Assembly: GCA_949358305.1 (NCBI GenBank)
Contig: OX442317.1
Coordinates: 2,232,001-2,296,000 of the forward strand
Direction: 5' to 3'
DNA: 64,000 nucleotides
Source: Strigamia acuminata
Lineage: Eukaryota; Arthropoda; Chilopoda; Geophilomorpha; Linotaeniidae
In this document: positions 55,560 to 64,000 of the stretch, one piece after another
Layout of the letters: every line of letters begins with the position of its first letter
How positions within the stretch are numbered: position 1 is the stretch's first letter
Position numbers and translations under genes: made by a program
The notes under the pieces: model-generated
Database searches by the model: none
What the model saw: the letters and a program-made list of their open reading frames with translations, nothing else
Told to the model about the DNA's origin: nothing

Positions 55560-57195
55560 TCAACACTTTCCAAGGCAAAAAGCATCTTGCAAATTGAGAC
55601 AAAAACTAATCGAAAAAATACCGTAATTTAATATTATTTAATGTTAATGTGTGTTAGATGTGTTAGAATAAACAAAAATGACTTTTTCTTTAAAAAAAAA
55701 TATTTTTTTTATTAGTACAATGAAAATGAGGTCAATTAGTAATTCACATTAAGAAGTAGATGAAGAACAAAACGGATGAAGAAGAAGAATGTAAGTAAAT
55801 AAATAAATAAATAAATTAGTAAACAAACACTAAACATCGATATAGTTTGAAAAAAGAAATTAATCGATAACGATTTAAACTGTTTACACGAATACACGAG
55901 CACGTCGACGCGTTAAACATATTTACAGAGTAAATGGAGAGTTTTAAAAGGGAAATATTTCCCCCAACTTTCCACCTATTCAACCCTTAAACATGTCGCA
56001 CAATAATTTCTCCATAGGAGTGTTACCGATTGTACGGTGGAAAAAAATCGCCTCGATTCTCTCCGACGGCACGTAACGCAACGACGGCAACGTCAAAAGC
56101 AAACGACCGAATCTAAAAATAAAAACAAACAATTTAGAAACTCAAAAAAAATCAAAAATTTAACCAAAACTTCTTACCTGACGGGCTGTGCTGGATGCTG
56201 CGTCCTCACATGTTGTCCCAACATGACGTGAGCTTGATCTTGAAGGTTCTCCACCTGCTGCGGATCTTTGAGCCCATGGGCATCTATTTAAATTTAAAAA
56301 AAATTAAAAAAAAGATTTTTTATAAGAATAAATCAATGAATACTTACCGGCTTTAAAGAGGACGACGGCTTTCATACACGCAAACTCCGCGGGATCAACG
56401 CTGATGCTCTTGAGGCGAGTCATCACCTCTTGCAGAGTTCGTACGTCAGCTAAAACGGTCGATGTCTTCACGTTTGCCATATTCTGCGCGTGTCCCGAAG
56501 CCGAAAAGAGCGGGCACGTATCCATGGGCATGCACCATTGGATGGCGCACAACACGAACAATTCGCTCCACGCTTCTTCCAACAGAATGACCTGCATAAA
56601 ACGCGCAAAGTTTTAATTGAATTAAATCGAGTTTCTAGACGTCGAGTCTACCTGATCCCTGAATGGCAAACTTGAAAACGAGGGCAGGTTTTTGGCCCAC
56701 TTGACGGCCATAAAGAGTAAACGCGCCGAGGTTTCGTAAATAGTCTCCTGTCCGGCGGAGTAGAGCGGCGTGGCTTCCGAGTACGAGGGGCCCATGATGG
56801 GGGTGTTGGTGGTGGTAGTGGTCGCCGAGTGGATGCGTTTCGGTTCGTCGCTCGTCACGTCGATGTTCTCATCTAGGCAGGGTTGAGAAATGAGATGATT
56901 CGTGAAAATTATAGTATTTTACTCACCGTCCTCCGATTCCAGTTTGGAGCAATTCTCTCCTGTGACTGTGATTAAACTGTACTGATTGCCTTAATCCAGT
57001 GCCAGTTTGCCTGACACATTGACCCATCCTACCCTTCGTACCTTCCCTTTCTCCCCCTCGTGGAGGATCAGGGGATGAGTTACAAGATGAAAAGATTTTA
57101 CATTTCCGTTTAATTCTCCTTTTTTGTTTGTCTATTTTCAATTCGCCATTCGCTGCGTTCGATACTCAACAGACAAAACCACTTAAACAAGTGAA
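55560..57195 (-). pseudogene. NR2E3: inverted NR2E3-like copy lacking the DNA-binding domain
   Basis: Exons matching 5 to 8 of the main gene are all open with intact splice sites: about 56,872-56,652, 56,594-56,351, 56,283-56,178 and 56,112-55,980 (stop). They encode the ligand-binding domain to MEKLLCDMF. About 50 bases of exon 4 ([13 protein letters not shown]) precede them. Directly before that lies intron-1 sequence (matching about 1360-1565), so exons 2 and 3 and everything between are deleted. Substitutions are few ([22 protein letters not shown]). With no known promoter it is best called a truncated duplicate, yet a receptor lacking its DNA-binding domain could be made if transcribed. 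Confidence 0.85.
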
Positions 57196-57199
57196 TTCT

Positions 57200-57433
57200 C
57201 GATCGAACAAATTGATAACCTTAATTAAGTGTCAATAAATACAGTCACAAACTCTGTGTCAATCAATTTGGCACTAGGTGTAATTTGCACTCCAAAAATG
57301 AACCGAGTGCACCTGGCGATTTATCACAGTTGCTCATTTCCGATTGGTCACAAACTCTGCTTCCGGTATCAAAAAGGAATCCGCGCTTCGTTAGATAAAC
57401 CAAAACAAAACAAAAAGATGTTTTATGAGATGT
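57200..57433. other. spacer, nothing recognised
   Basis: No supported feature. Confidence 0.4.
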
Positions 57434-57592
57434 TTATATCCTCATCGTACTTGATCGTGTTAGCGTCGTAAATGATGTTACAGTAACAAAACAGGCTGAG
57501 CTGCGGGTCGTTAATGCACAATGACTGATTGCCATATTTGTTGAGCCGGTCAATATTCTTCTCCGTCGTGTACAGCAATCTCCTGAAAAATC
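57434..57592 (-). other. unidentified exon-like frame
   Basis: The minus strand encodes RRLLYTTEKNIDRLNKYGNQ followed by CINDPQLSLFCYCNIIYDAN. It is open, with Cys residues and plausible codon use, and follows the EGF exon. It may belong to the fibrillin-like fragment or another gene. I do not recognise it. Confidence 0.3.
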
Positions 57593-57654
57593 GCCACAAA
57601 CGTTATTAGAAAATTCGTGTACAATTCTATCAATCAAAACAATTTATTTTACCT

Positions 57655-59275
57655 AAACAAGCTCTTCCATCGGCTCGTATGATGAACCCGTCGCCGCACT
57701 CGCAACGAAAACTGACCCAAGTGTTGCTGCATCTGCCGCCGACGCAAACCGCAAATCGCAAACGTTTCCTCACACTCGTTTACATCTAAATCGCCAAATT
57801 TACTAAATAAATAAATATTACCACTGGCATTAAATGTTTATTCACCTGTCCATGTTTTGCCGGTAATTTAATTTAAATCGCGATACTCATCAATATCGAC
57901 GCATATATTATCACCTAAGGTGTGCCCTTCGAGAAAACGTTCTTAAAACTCACAACTAAATGCTACTTGGCCATTTTCACACATGCATACATTCGGTCGA
58001 ATGCAACGACCCAAACCGCACGATCTGCTGCAAATGGCTGTAAAAAAAAAAATAAAAAAAAAAATTTAAAAATGCAAATTAATGTACAAAAAAATTTAAA
58101 TAATTAAAATTTCAAAAGAAAAATAAATTGCAATTATTTTTTTTTTCCTTCCAATTAAAAATTGATAATAACAACAATAATAATATTAAATAAACCACTT
58201 GAATTTTAAAAGCATCGCTGATAATATCGCACGGCCATGCTTAGTGCTTCTTTCATCAGTGGTGCAAATATAAATTCAGATAGGTTTCAAAAGCAGCAAA
58301 TAAACAAAATAATATTAAACAAAAAGTTATTTCCCTTTCTACTTACGACTAATACAACGACCAATTCCGTATTTAATTTTCCAGCCGGGACAGCAATACG
58401 TCTTGGCTTCGTACCACAGAACCACACGCATTCGGCCTAAGAAAACAATAATGTGAACTATTTTTATTTTTCGAGTGTGAAATTCAAAAAAGAAGGAATA
58501 CGAATGTTATTACAAGTGGATGAAAAATTCATTTTGTATTTTATTTTCGTTTCAAAAAATGTTTTCTTAAATCTGAGTGGTCGGTTAACATTAAAGTGCG
58601 ATTTTTGAATTCCAATGAAAATGTTCATTAATTTTTTTGTCAAAATATGTGCCATAAAGTCTGATATGAACTACGTGATATCATCAAAGAGTTTAAGTTT
58701 AAATGTGGAGGTTGTGCATCACTGCCATCAAAAAGAGAGCTAATTTTCACTAATTTTCTGTAAACACACATCACAATCACACATAGGCAAAATTACAATA
58801 TTTTCTCTGTGCGAGTTGGCCTCAGATTATAAATGGACTTTGTATCAAAAAATAAAAAAATAAGTGAGATCATATAAAAATTAGCTCATTTTTACGATGA
58901 ACCAGTTAAAAATAAATCCAAACATAATCAAATTGTAAAAGCAACCAAACTTTGCAAAAACCAACCAAATGACACAAAAGTGTACATGGTTTCATTCATT
59001 TATCCAAAGTTCAGGGTTATCCATAGGATTCAAAGCTGAAAATTCAATTGTAATTAATTTCCTATGAAAGATTGTACCGACTACAAAACTATCAAAAACG
59101 ACAGGAAGAAATTGATAAAACTGACAAATTGCAAAAAAATACTAAATTCAACTAACCCTCCGTTAATGACAGAATTTGCATCGTCCTCAGTGGGTGCATT
59201 CGGCTCCTGCTGGGGATTATGTGTCCCGGTGAATCCCAACTGATTACGGCTATGTGCATCATGTGTTTAGCAGAG
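57655..59275 (-). pseudogene. inverted fibrillin-like 5' exons with frameshifts
   Basis: In minus order: an N-terminal exon near 59,270-59,158 (frame uncertain); an exon at about 58,437-58,345 with PNACGS then, after a one-base shift, WYEAKTYCCPGWKIKYGIGR (the fibrillin N-terminal unique/EGF start); an exon at about 58,038-57,946 with CSRSCGLGRCIRPNVCMCEN; and a calcium-binding EGF exon at about 57,787-57,655 with DVNECEETFAIC. In the last, a 7-base partial duplication (ATTTGCGGTTTGCG) shifts the frame before VGGRCSNTWVSFRCECGDGF. Two frameshifts indicate a pseudogene. The order of domains matches the fibrillin N-terminus. Confidence 0.7.
58460..59150. other. intron-like AT-rich DNA
   Basis: This lies between the first two fibrillin-like exons; no repeat or gene was recognised. 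Confidence 0.4.
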
Positions 59276-59309
59276 TGCGACATTCAGGATAACTGTAAGC
59301 ACAATTACA

Positions 59310-59943
59310 TGTTGTCGTGATTCGACTTTGTGGTTAAAGATAATAAATAATACACTCGGGAATACAATATATTTCAAATACTGCTTTATTAAAACACGCT
59401 TACTAATACAAATATAAGTCAAGATGTTTCCTGTGTTGGTCCTCGGATTCGGCTGCGAATACGAGTTGCCGCTAAACAATGGCGGATCCAATTGTTTAGT
59501 CCTACGCGTGGTCTATGTTTGTTGTCTAGGGTATTTCCACGTGTTATTATGAACACGCGAGAATTCGCTTTCTCGTGCGAATTAAACGAATATCGTTCGA
59601 ATATTTATTCTAGCGTAGATTGGCTACGCTAAATAAATGTGGCTGTTGTACAGTTGAGATGGTCAGCGGGCACCGGTCCTCGATCAATCCGTGAAACGGC
59701 CTGAAAGGTGAGGTAAATGGTGCTCTTGCTGAAATGTGGTAACTGTAGTGTCGTTTCCGGTCAAGTATCGGCGTTATATACTAACCGGAAATGACGTCAT
59801 ATGCAAATCCTTCCGATTATGCAGGTTCGCAGAAACACGAGACTAGTCAGTCTAGTCGGTATTTCTAGCGCGCTCTAGTGGCGAGTATTAGTAACACAAT
59901 AATCACCGCTAATTACTTCTTCAGGTGATGCCGAATCACCACA
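59310..59943 (-). repeat. 3' LTR of gypsy element 3
   Basis: About 634 bp, TGTTGTCGTGATTCG...CGAATCACCACA. The minus-strand CTCGGGGAGGGACG next to it is the polypurine tract. Only one LTR is inside the window, so the ends are inferred from these signals. It contains GCGCGCTCTAGTGGCG (59,868), another CTCF-like site. Confidence 0.7.
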
Positions 59944-60142
59944 CGTCCCTCCCCGAGAATAAATCATCGGGGTCCCTTAAATAAAAGGAGGAACAATATC
60001 TAATCATAAAATAATCTTTTTATTTAAATGATGATGAATGGTGCATAAAATATTTTACATTCTTAAATAATTGATACGCAAACAAATAATAATAATTTCC
60101 TAGTTTGGAGAAGACAGTCTTCTCGTCACGATTTCTAATTAC

Positions 60143-61726
60143 TTATTTCTTCAAGTTATCGGCATAACTCGGCTTATCTTCCGAACTTGGTTCGTCCAGG
60201 TTGGGAGATGTGGTCAGTCTTGAAGAGTAGTCCGAGGGGTCTTCGCTCTCATTCAAGTAGAAACGTAGGTGTCCCGGCGCTTCCAGCGGATTTCCCGTTC
60301 GTTCGTGGGCCCAAATTGGTGGCAGGAAGGCCGACATACCTTGATTGGTGTGGTGGATTCTTTGGGCCTCGGCGATGCTGGTTGGTGCGCGATGGGCTCG
60401 GAGTAGTCGTTGATGTTGGATGAAGCGCTCGCCTCCGGCTCCGGCTTCGATAGCGTCCTTCATCCAGACGTAAAGAGAATAGCCACGATCTGGAGACTGG
60501 AGTAGTTTTGCCTCCGTGTCCTTCGTAAAGGACAACCCTGGGAAGTACATCCTGAGTCTGGCGGCGATTTGAGGCTCTGTCGTCTTTGGAACCTTCTTGC
60601 TCGACTTTGGGAGGAGCATCTTTTTCTTGGGTTCCTTCTTCTTGAGCGGGACTGGTTCGGCCAGTGGCTCGGAGGGTCCCTTCTCCCTCGGCGGAGGCGG
60701 AGGAGGAGGCGTCGGATCCCTGGGAACCGGAGCCTCTGCGGTTGGCGTGGCCGCCGAAGGTGACGGGAGCGAGCGTTGAATTATCGCTCGAACGTTCTGG
60801 TAGGAGGCCTCTGGATCCGGGTCCTGGGCCACCATTTGGGCTCGAATTACTGCCGCAGAGGGCACCAGACGTGTCCAGCTGTCTACGAGAGCCGGCGGAA
60901 CTTGGAAACCCTCGTGGGCCACCACGATCCAGGCTGCTACAGCAACACGTGCGTTTCGGAAGGTGGCGGCGGCCAGCAAAATCGACATCAAGTCGGTAAT
61001 GGCAACCACGATCCTCGTATTCCAATTTGGATGATCCCGATTTTTGTTCTGCGTATATTCAATTGAGATCCGCTGAAGGTTCGTGATGACGAGGACAATC
61101 CTCATTCCATATTCTCCGATGGCGTGCGACACGATCCCTTTTTCGAGCAACTCGTTGCACATCGTTCTTACGATATGTCTCTTTTGGGGATTCATAGTTT
61201 TAAAAGGTACTCGCACCGGTTTTCCCGTAACCAATTCGATCTCGTGCATTACGTAACTAGTCTTTCCTGGATCTTTATTTAAGTTCTTCGAGTGCTTCTT
61301 GAGCATTTCCTCGAGGAGTTTCGTTTGTTCTTCTCCGAGATTGGCGTCCATGGCCAGATTATGTATTAAATTCTCCTCTTGGAGGATAGTATTAAACGAC
61401 TTAAAATTATAGTCTTGGATGAACTTCTTAATTTCGCCTCCTCCCCATTCCTCGTCGTCCTTAGCTTTGTCTAGGAGTTCCGGAGGTATTATGGGTAGTC
61501 GTGGGTCCTCGTGGTTGTCGATGTAATTCCACGAACGTGTGACTGGGTTGGGCTGGATGTTCATCCGTTCCATCAAATCCATTCCTATCAGCAGGATTGT
61601 GTCTCGGGTTGGTAACACGATGAAGAAATGCTTAATCGTGCCTCCTTCCCATACAAAATCGGTTGATAACGTCCCCACTGCTCTAACTTCTCCCGCTGCT
61701 GTAAGAACTCGAATGTTCTCGTTCAT
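60143..61726 (-). CDS. chimeric frame: duplicated pol segment fused to ORF3 (element 3)
   Basis: The first roughly 213 codons (MNENIRVLTAAGEV through GMRIVLV) repeat the start of the main pol frame. After that the sequence changes to a proline-rich protein (VPRDPTPPPPPPPREKGPSE) and a charged C-terminus (YLNESEDPSDYSSRLTTSPN). The second part probably derives from the element's third ORF. The join is likely an internal recombination or template switch. Confidence 0.7.
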   Translation of the reverse strand: MNENIRVLTAAGEVRAVGTLSTDFVWEGGTIKHFFIVLPTRDTILLIGMDLMERMNIQPNPVTRSWNYIDNHEDPRLPIIPPELLDKAKDDEEWGGGEIKKFIQDYNFKSFNTILQEENLIHNLAMDANLGEEQTKLLEEMLKKHSKNLNKDPGKTSYVMHEIELVTGKPVRVPFKTMNPQKRHIVRTMCNELLEKGIVSHAIGEYGMRIVLVITNLQRISIEYTQNKNRDHPNWNTRIVVAITDLMSILLAAATFRNARVAVAAWIVVAHEGFQVPPALVDSWTRLVPSAAVIRAQMVAQDPDPEASYQNVRAIIQRSLPSPSAATPTAEAPVPRDPTPPPPPPPREKGPSEPLAEPVPLKKKEPKKKMLLPKSSKKVPKTTEPQIAARLRMYFPGLSFTKDTEAKLLQSPDRGYSLYVWMKDAIEAGAGGERFIQHQRLLRAHRAPTSIAEAQRIHHTNQGMSAFLPPIWAHERTGNPLEAPGHLRFYLNESEDPSDYSSRLTTSPNLDEPSSEDKPSYADNLKK

Positions 61727-63954
61727 TGGTGGTGTTTTAGTAGAAGTCCATCCTCGATTAAGTACGTGGAGGCTTCTCTTTCGAATTCTTCGCGTTGGAT
61801 TTCGTCGAAATTCTCGTCGGGAAATTTTTTATCTGTGATGAAGTTTCGATAAGTTTTACAGAAGTCGTCTGTCATCTGGGCGGCTATTAATTCGTCCCTG
61901 GTGGGCGGCTTACTATTCGTCCCCTTGCTTACGTGGGCGACGAATGCTCGAACGTACTTGTCGGAGATTCGAGGTTCTATCGTTAGCTCGTAATTTGGGT
62001 GAGCGTCCTTGACAGACTGGTATGCTCGGAGCCAATAATTGTAATAATTTTGGTCTCCTGACTCGAGTTTCTCCTTGGGTAATTCGTTTAGCTTTTTAAA
62101 TTCCCATTTTCGGACGGGGTTCGGACAGTAGAAGAGGCGTGAGTCGTCCTCTCCGCAGTCGGTCTCGTCTTCGGGGTCTGAAGCTGGGGCTCGTGAGAGG
62201 GCGTCTGCCACGACGTTGAATTTTCCGGGTCGGTATTCAATGATTAAGTCACAAGCCATTAATTCTAGCTGCCAGCGAGCCATTCTTCCGGACGGTTCCT
62301 TCAACGCCATTAACCACTTTAGTGCTTCGTGGTCAGTTTGTACGTTGAACTTGGTAAATTCCAGGTATGGTCTGAATTTTCGGATTGCCCAGACGACGGC
62401 TAGACATTCTAACTCTGTCGCATTATAATTCTTTTCGGCTGCTTGTAATTTCCGGCTGATGAACATCGTCGGGACCTCTAACACTACTCCGTCGAGGTCA
62501 TGCTTTTGAAGCAACGCAGCACCTAGGCCAATTCGACTGGCGTCGGTGTGAAGAGTGAATTCTCGATTAAGATCTGGTAGGGGAATTCGTTTTACATCGA
62601 TCAGCATTTGTTTTATCTTGTTAAACGATGTTTCGCAGTGGTCAGTCCACTCGAAATCTTTATCGTTGCGTAACAGATCTGTGATGGGTGCCGCGACGTC
62701 TGCCAAATTTGGGAGCAATCGATTGAAGAAATTCACCATGCCCATGAAACGTTGGACTCCTTTTACATCTTCCGGGGCGGGGAACTGGCTAATCGCCTGG
62801 GTCTTTTTCGGGTCGATGGATAGGCCACCTGTTCCGACTGTGTAACCCAGGAATGCCAATTCTTTGCGGCAAAATTTACTTTTCCCTGGATGAATGTTTA
62901 GACCGGCTTTTGTGAGTCGCTCCATGACGTCATTCACGTGTATCAGGTGGTCTTCAAAAGTTTGGGAGACTATGACTATATCATCGAGGTAAGCCCATGC
63001 GTATTTGTGTAAGGCATCGCCGAGAACTTTTTCTATTAGTTTTTGAAAGGTGGCGGGTGCGTTTACTAACCCGAAGGGCATTACATTAAACATCAGTCGA
63101 CCCTGTGGTGCCCAAAAAGCTGTTTTCTCTTTATCCTCTTCCCGCAATTCAACCTGCCAGTAACCCTTGGACAAGTCCATGGTCGTGACCCAGTTAAATG
63201 GGGCGAGCTCCCGTAGAATCGCTTCTATTGACGGCATTTGGATGGGGTCGATGACGGTTATGGCGTTTAAAGGTCTATAATCGATGCAGAGGCGCGGTTC
63301 GGAGCCTGGTCGCATGACGAGGACAATCCTCATTCCATATTCTCCGATGGCGTGCGACACGATCCCTTTTTCGAGCAACTCGTTGCACATCGTTCTTACG
63401 ATATGTCTCTTTTGGGGATTCATAGTTTTAAAAGGTACTCGCACCGGTTTTCCCGTAACCAATTCGATCTCGTGCATTACGTAACTAGTCTTTCCTGGAT
63501 CTTTATTTAAGTTCTTCGAGTGCTTCTTGAGCATTTCCTCGAGGAGTTTCGTTTGTTCTTCTCCGAGATTGGCGTCCATGGCCAGATTATGTATTAAATT
63601 CTCCTCTTGGAGGATAGTATTAAACGACTTAAAATTATAGTCTTGGATGAACTTCTTAATTTCGCCTCCTCCCCATTCCTCGTCGTCCTTAGCTTTGTCT
63701 AGGAGTTCCGGAGGTATTATGGGTAGTCGTGGGTCCTCGTGGTTGTCGATGTAATTCCACGAACGTGTGACTGGGTTGGGCTGGATGTTCATCCGTTCCA
63801 TCAAATCCATTCCTATCAGCAGGATTGTGTCTCGGGTTGGTAACACGATGAAGAAATGCTTAATCGTGCCTCCTTCCCATACAAAATCGGTTGATAACGT
63901 CCCCACTGCTCTAACTTCTCCCGCTGCTGTAAGAACTCGAATGTTCTCGTTCAT
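61723..63954 (-). CDS. truncated pol of gypsy element 3 (protease end, RT, RNase H)
   Basis: 743 codons. The end of the protease (LLIGMDLMERMNIQPNPV) is followed by RT motifs RLCIDYRPLNAITVIDP, WVTTMDLSKGYWQVELREED, FGLVNAPATFQKLI and catalytic YLDDIVIV. RNase H starts FTLHTDASRIGLGAALL. It stops at LLLKHHQ just where the integrase zinc finger should begin, exactly at the duplicated segment. The ORF start is not the natural protein start; gag and the protease Asp lie outside the window or are lost. Confidence 0.85.
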   Translation of the reverse strand: MNENIRVLTAAGEVRAVGTLSTDFVWEGGTIKHFFIVLPTRDTILLIGMDLMERMNIQPNPVTRSWNYIDNHEDPRLPIIPPELLDKAKDDEEWGGGEIKKFIQDYNFKSFNTILQEENLIHNLAMDANLGEEQTKLLEEMLKKHSKNLNKDPGKTSYVMHEIELVTGKPVRVPFKTMNPQKRHIVRTMCNELLEKGIVSHAIGEYGMRIVLVMRPGSEPRLCIDYRPLNAITVIDPIQMPSIEAILRELAPFNWVTTMDLSKGYWQVELREEDKEKTAFWAPQGRLMFNVMPFGLVNAPATFQKLIEKVLGDALHKYAWAYLDDIVIVSQTFEDHLIHVNDVMERLTKAGLNIHPGKSKFCRKELAFLGYTVGTGGLSIDPKKTQAISQFPAPEDVKGVQRFMGMVNFFNRLLPNLADVAAPITDLLRNDKDFEWTDHCETSFNKIKQMLIDVKRIPLPDLNREFTLHTDASRIGLGAALLQKHDLDGVVLEVPTMFISRKLQAAEKNYNATELECLAVVWAIRKFRPYLEFTKFNVQTDHEALKWLMALKEPSGRMARWQLELMACDLIIEYRPGKFNVVADALSRAPASDPEDETDCGEDDSRLFYCPNPVRKWEFKKLNELPKEKLESGDQNYYNYWLRAYQSVKDAHPNYELTIEPRISDKYVRAFVAHVSKGTNSKPPTRDELIAAQMTDDFCKTYRNFITDKKFPDENFDEIQREEFEREASTYLIEDGLLLKHHQ

Positions 63955-64000
63955 TCCCCGTAATTTTTTCTGTATTTTTTCTTCGAGTGATTCGAATAAG

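Larger units (their letters stand above)
59310..64000 (-). mobile_element. third gypsy-type element, rearranged and cut by the window edge
   Basis: A 3' LTR (59,310-59,943), a purine-rich tract and pol-derived frames lie on the minus strand; the 5' part lies beyond 64,000. It inserted into the fibrillin-region segment: the sequence at 59,230-59,309 matches 13,680-13,615 and stops at the LTR. A 643-bp pol segment occurs twice (61,086-61,728 and 63,314-63,956). Most of the integrase is missing, so this copy cannot be autonomous. Confidence 0.85.

Noticed and set aside
60249-61066. 258-codon minus and plus-strand ORFs in element 3
   Set aside because: Shadows of the proline-rich ORF3-like frame; composition mirrors the GC-rich stretch.

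Overview
The window is animal nuclear DNA. It has spliced genes with short, mostly GT-AG introns, Metazoa-only families (an NR2E3/HR51-type nuclear receptor, fibrillin, LDL-receptor-related proteins, a TGF-beta type I receptor, SUB1/PC4, MAT1), Ty3/gypsy LTR retrotransposons and many satellites. Compact introns of about 40-90 bp and the gene set suggest an invertebrate, probably arthropod-like; I cannot name the species.

Left part (1-20,400). An intact NR2E3/HR51-like nuclear receptor (+; coding exons 310-6860) lies tail-to-tail with an intact 20-exon DIS3L exonuclease gene (-; 8084-13127). A broken fibrillin-like fragment (+; 13,744-14,003) follows. Next is a 2.9-kb, apparently perfect palindrome (14,069-16,955) with polypyrimidine/polypurine arms. 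Its core carries 18 copies of a CTCF-like motif in strictly alternating orientation. After it come a truncated second copy of the nuclear-receptor 3' end (17,053-17,860) and an apparently intact RNF216-like RBR ubiquitin ligase (-; 17,928 to about 20,380) with a TA-flanked MITE in one intron.

Middle part (20,590-41,520). A complete young gypsy element (20,590-25,342: identical 128-bp LTRs, AATAC target duplication, one 1428-codon gag-pol ORF) is followed by a zone of gene debris. This holds a gamma-glutamyltranspeptidase pseudogene, an acyltransferase fragment and two MAT1 pieces in the wrong order around an intact SUB1/PC4 gene. It also holds a TGF-beta type I receptor fragment with its catalytic loop deleted and a broken LDL-receptor-related array, part of which is duplicated. 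Several minisatellites, including a roughly 31-copy 21-bp array, lie between them.

Right part (41,520-64,000). An inverted partial copy of the DIS3L 3' end, nuclear-receptor 3' half and fibrillin 5' region is interrupted by a 13.5-kb gypsy element (41,738-55,254). That element has identical-length 1131-bp LTRs, a CTTC target duplication, a perfect tRNA-Phe primer site, gag, pol (with a frameshift in integrase) and a 668-codon third ORF with a DnaJ-type CxxCxGxG pair. The window ends inside a third, internally rearranged gypsy element (59,310 onward).

The genes do not form one pathway. The theme is a rearrangement hotspot: three intact or near-intact genes on the left and one in the middle sit among duplicated, inverted and decaying copies with nested retrotransposons. 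Exon boundaries were placed by hand from reading frame, splice sites and remembered protein families, with no alignment tool.
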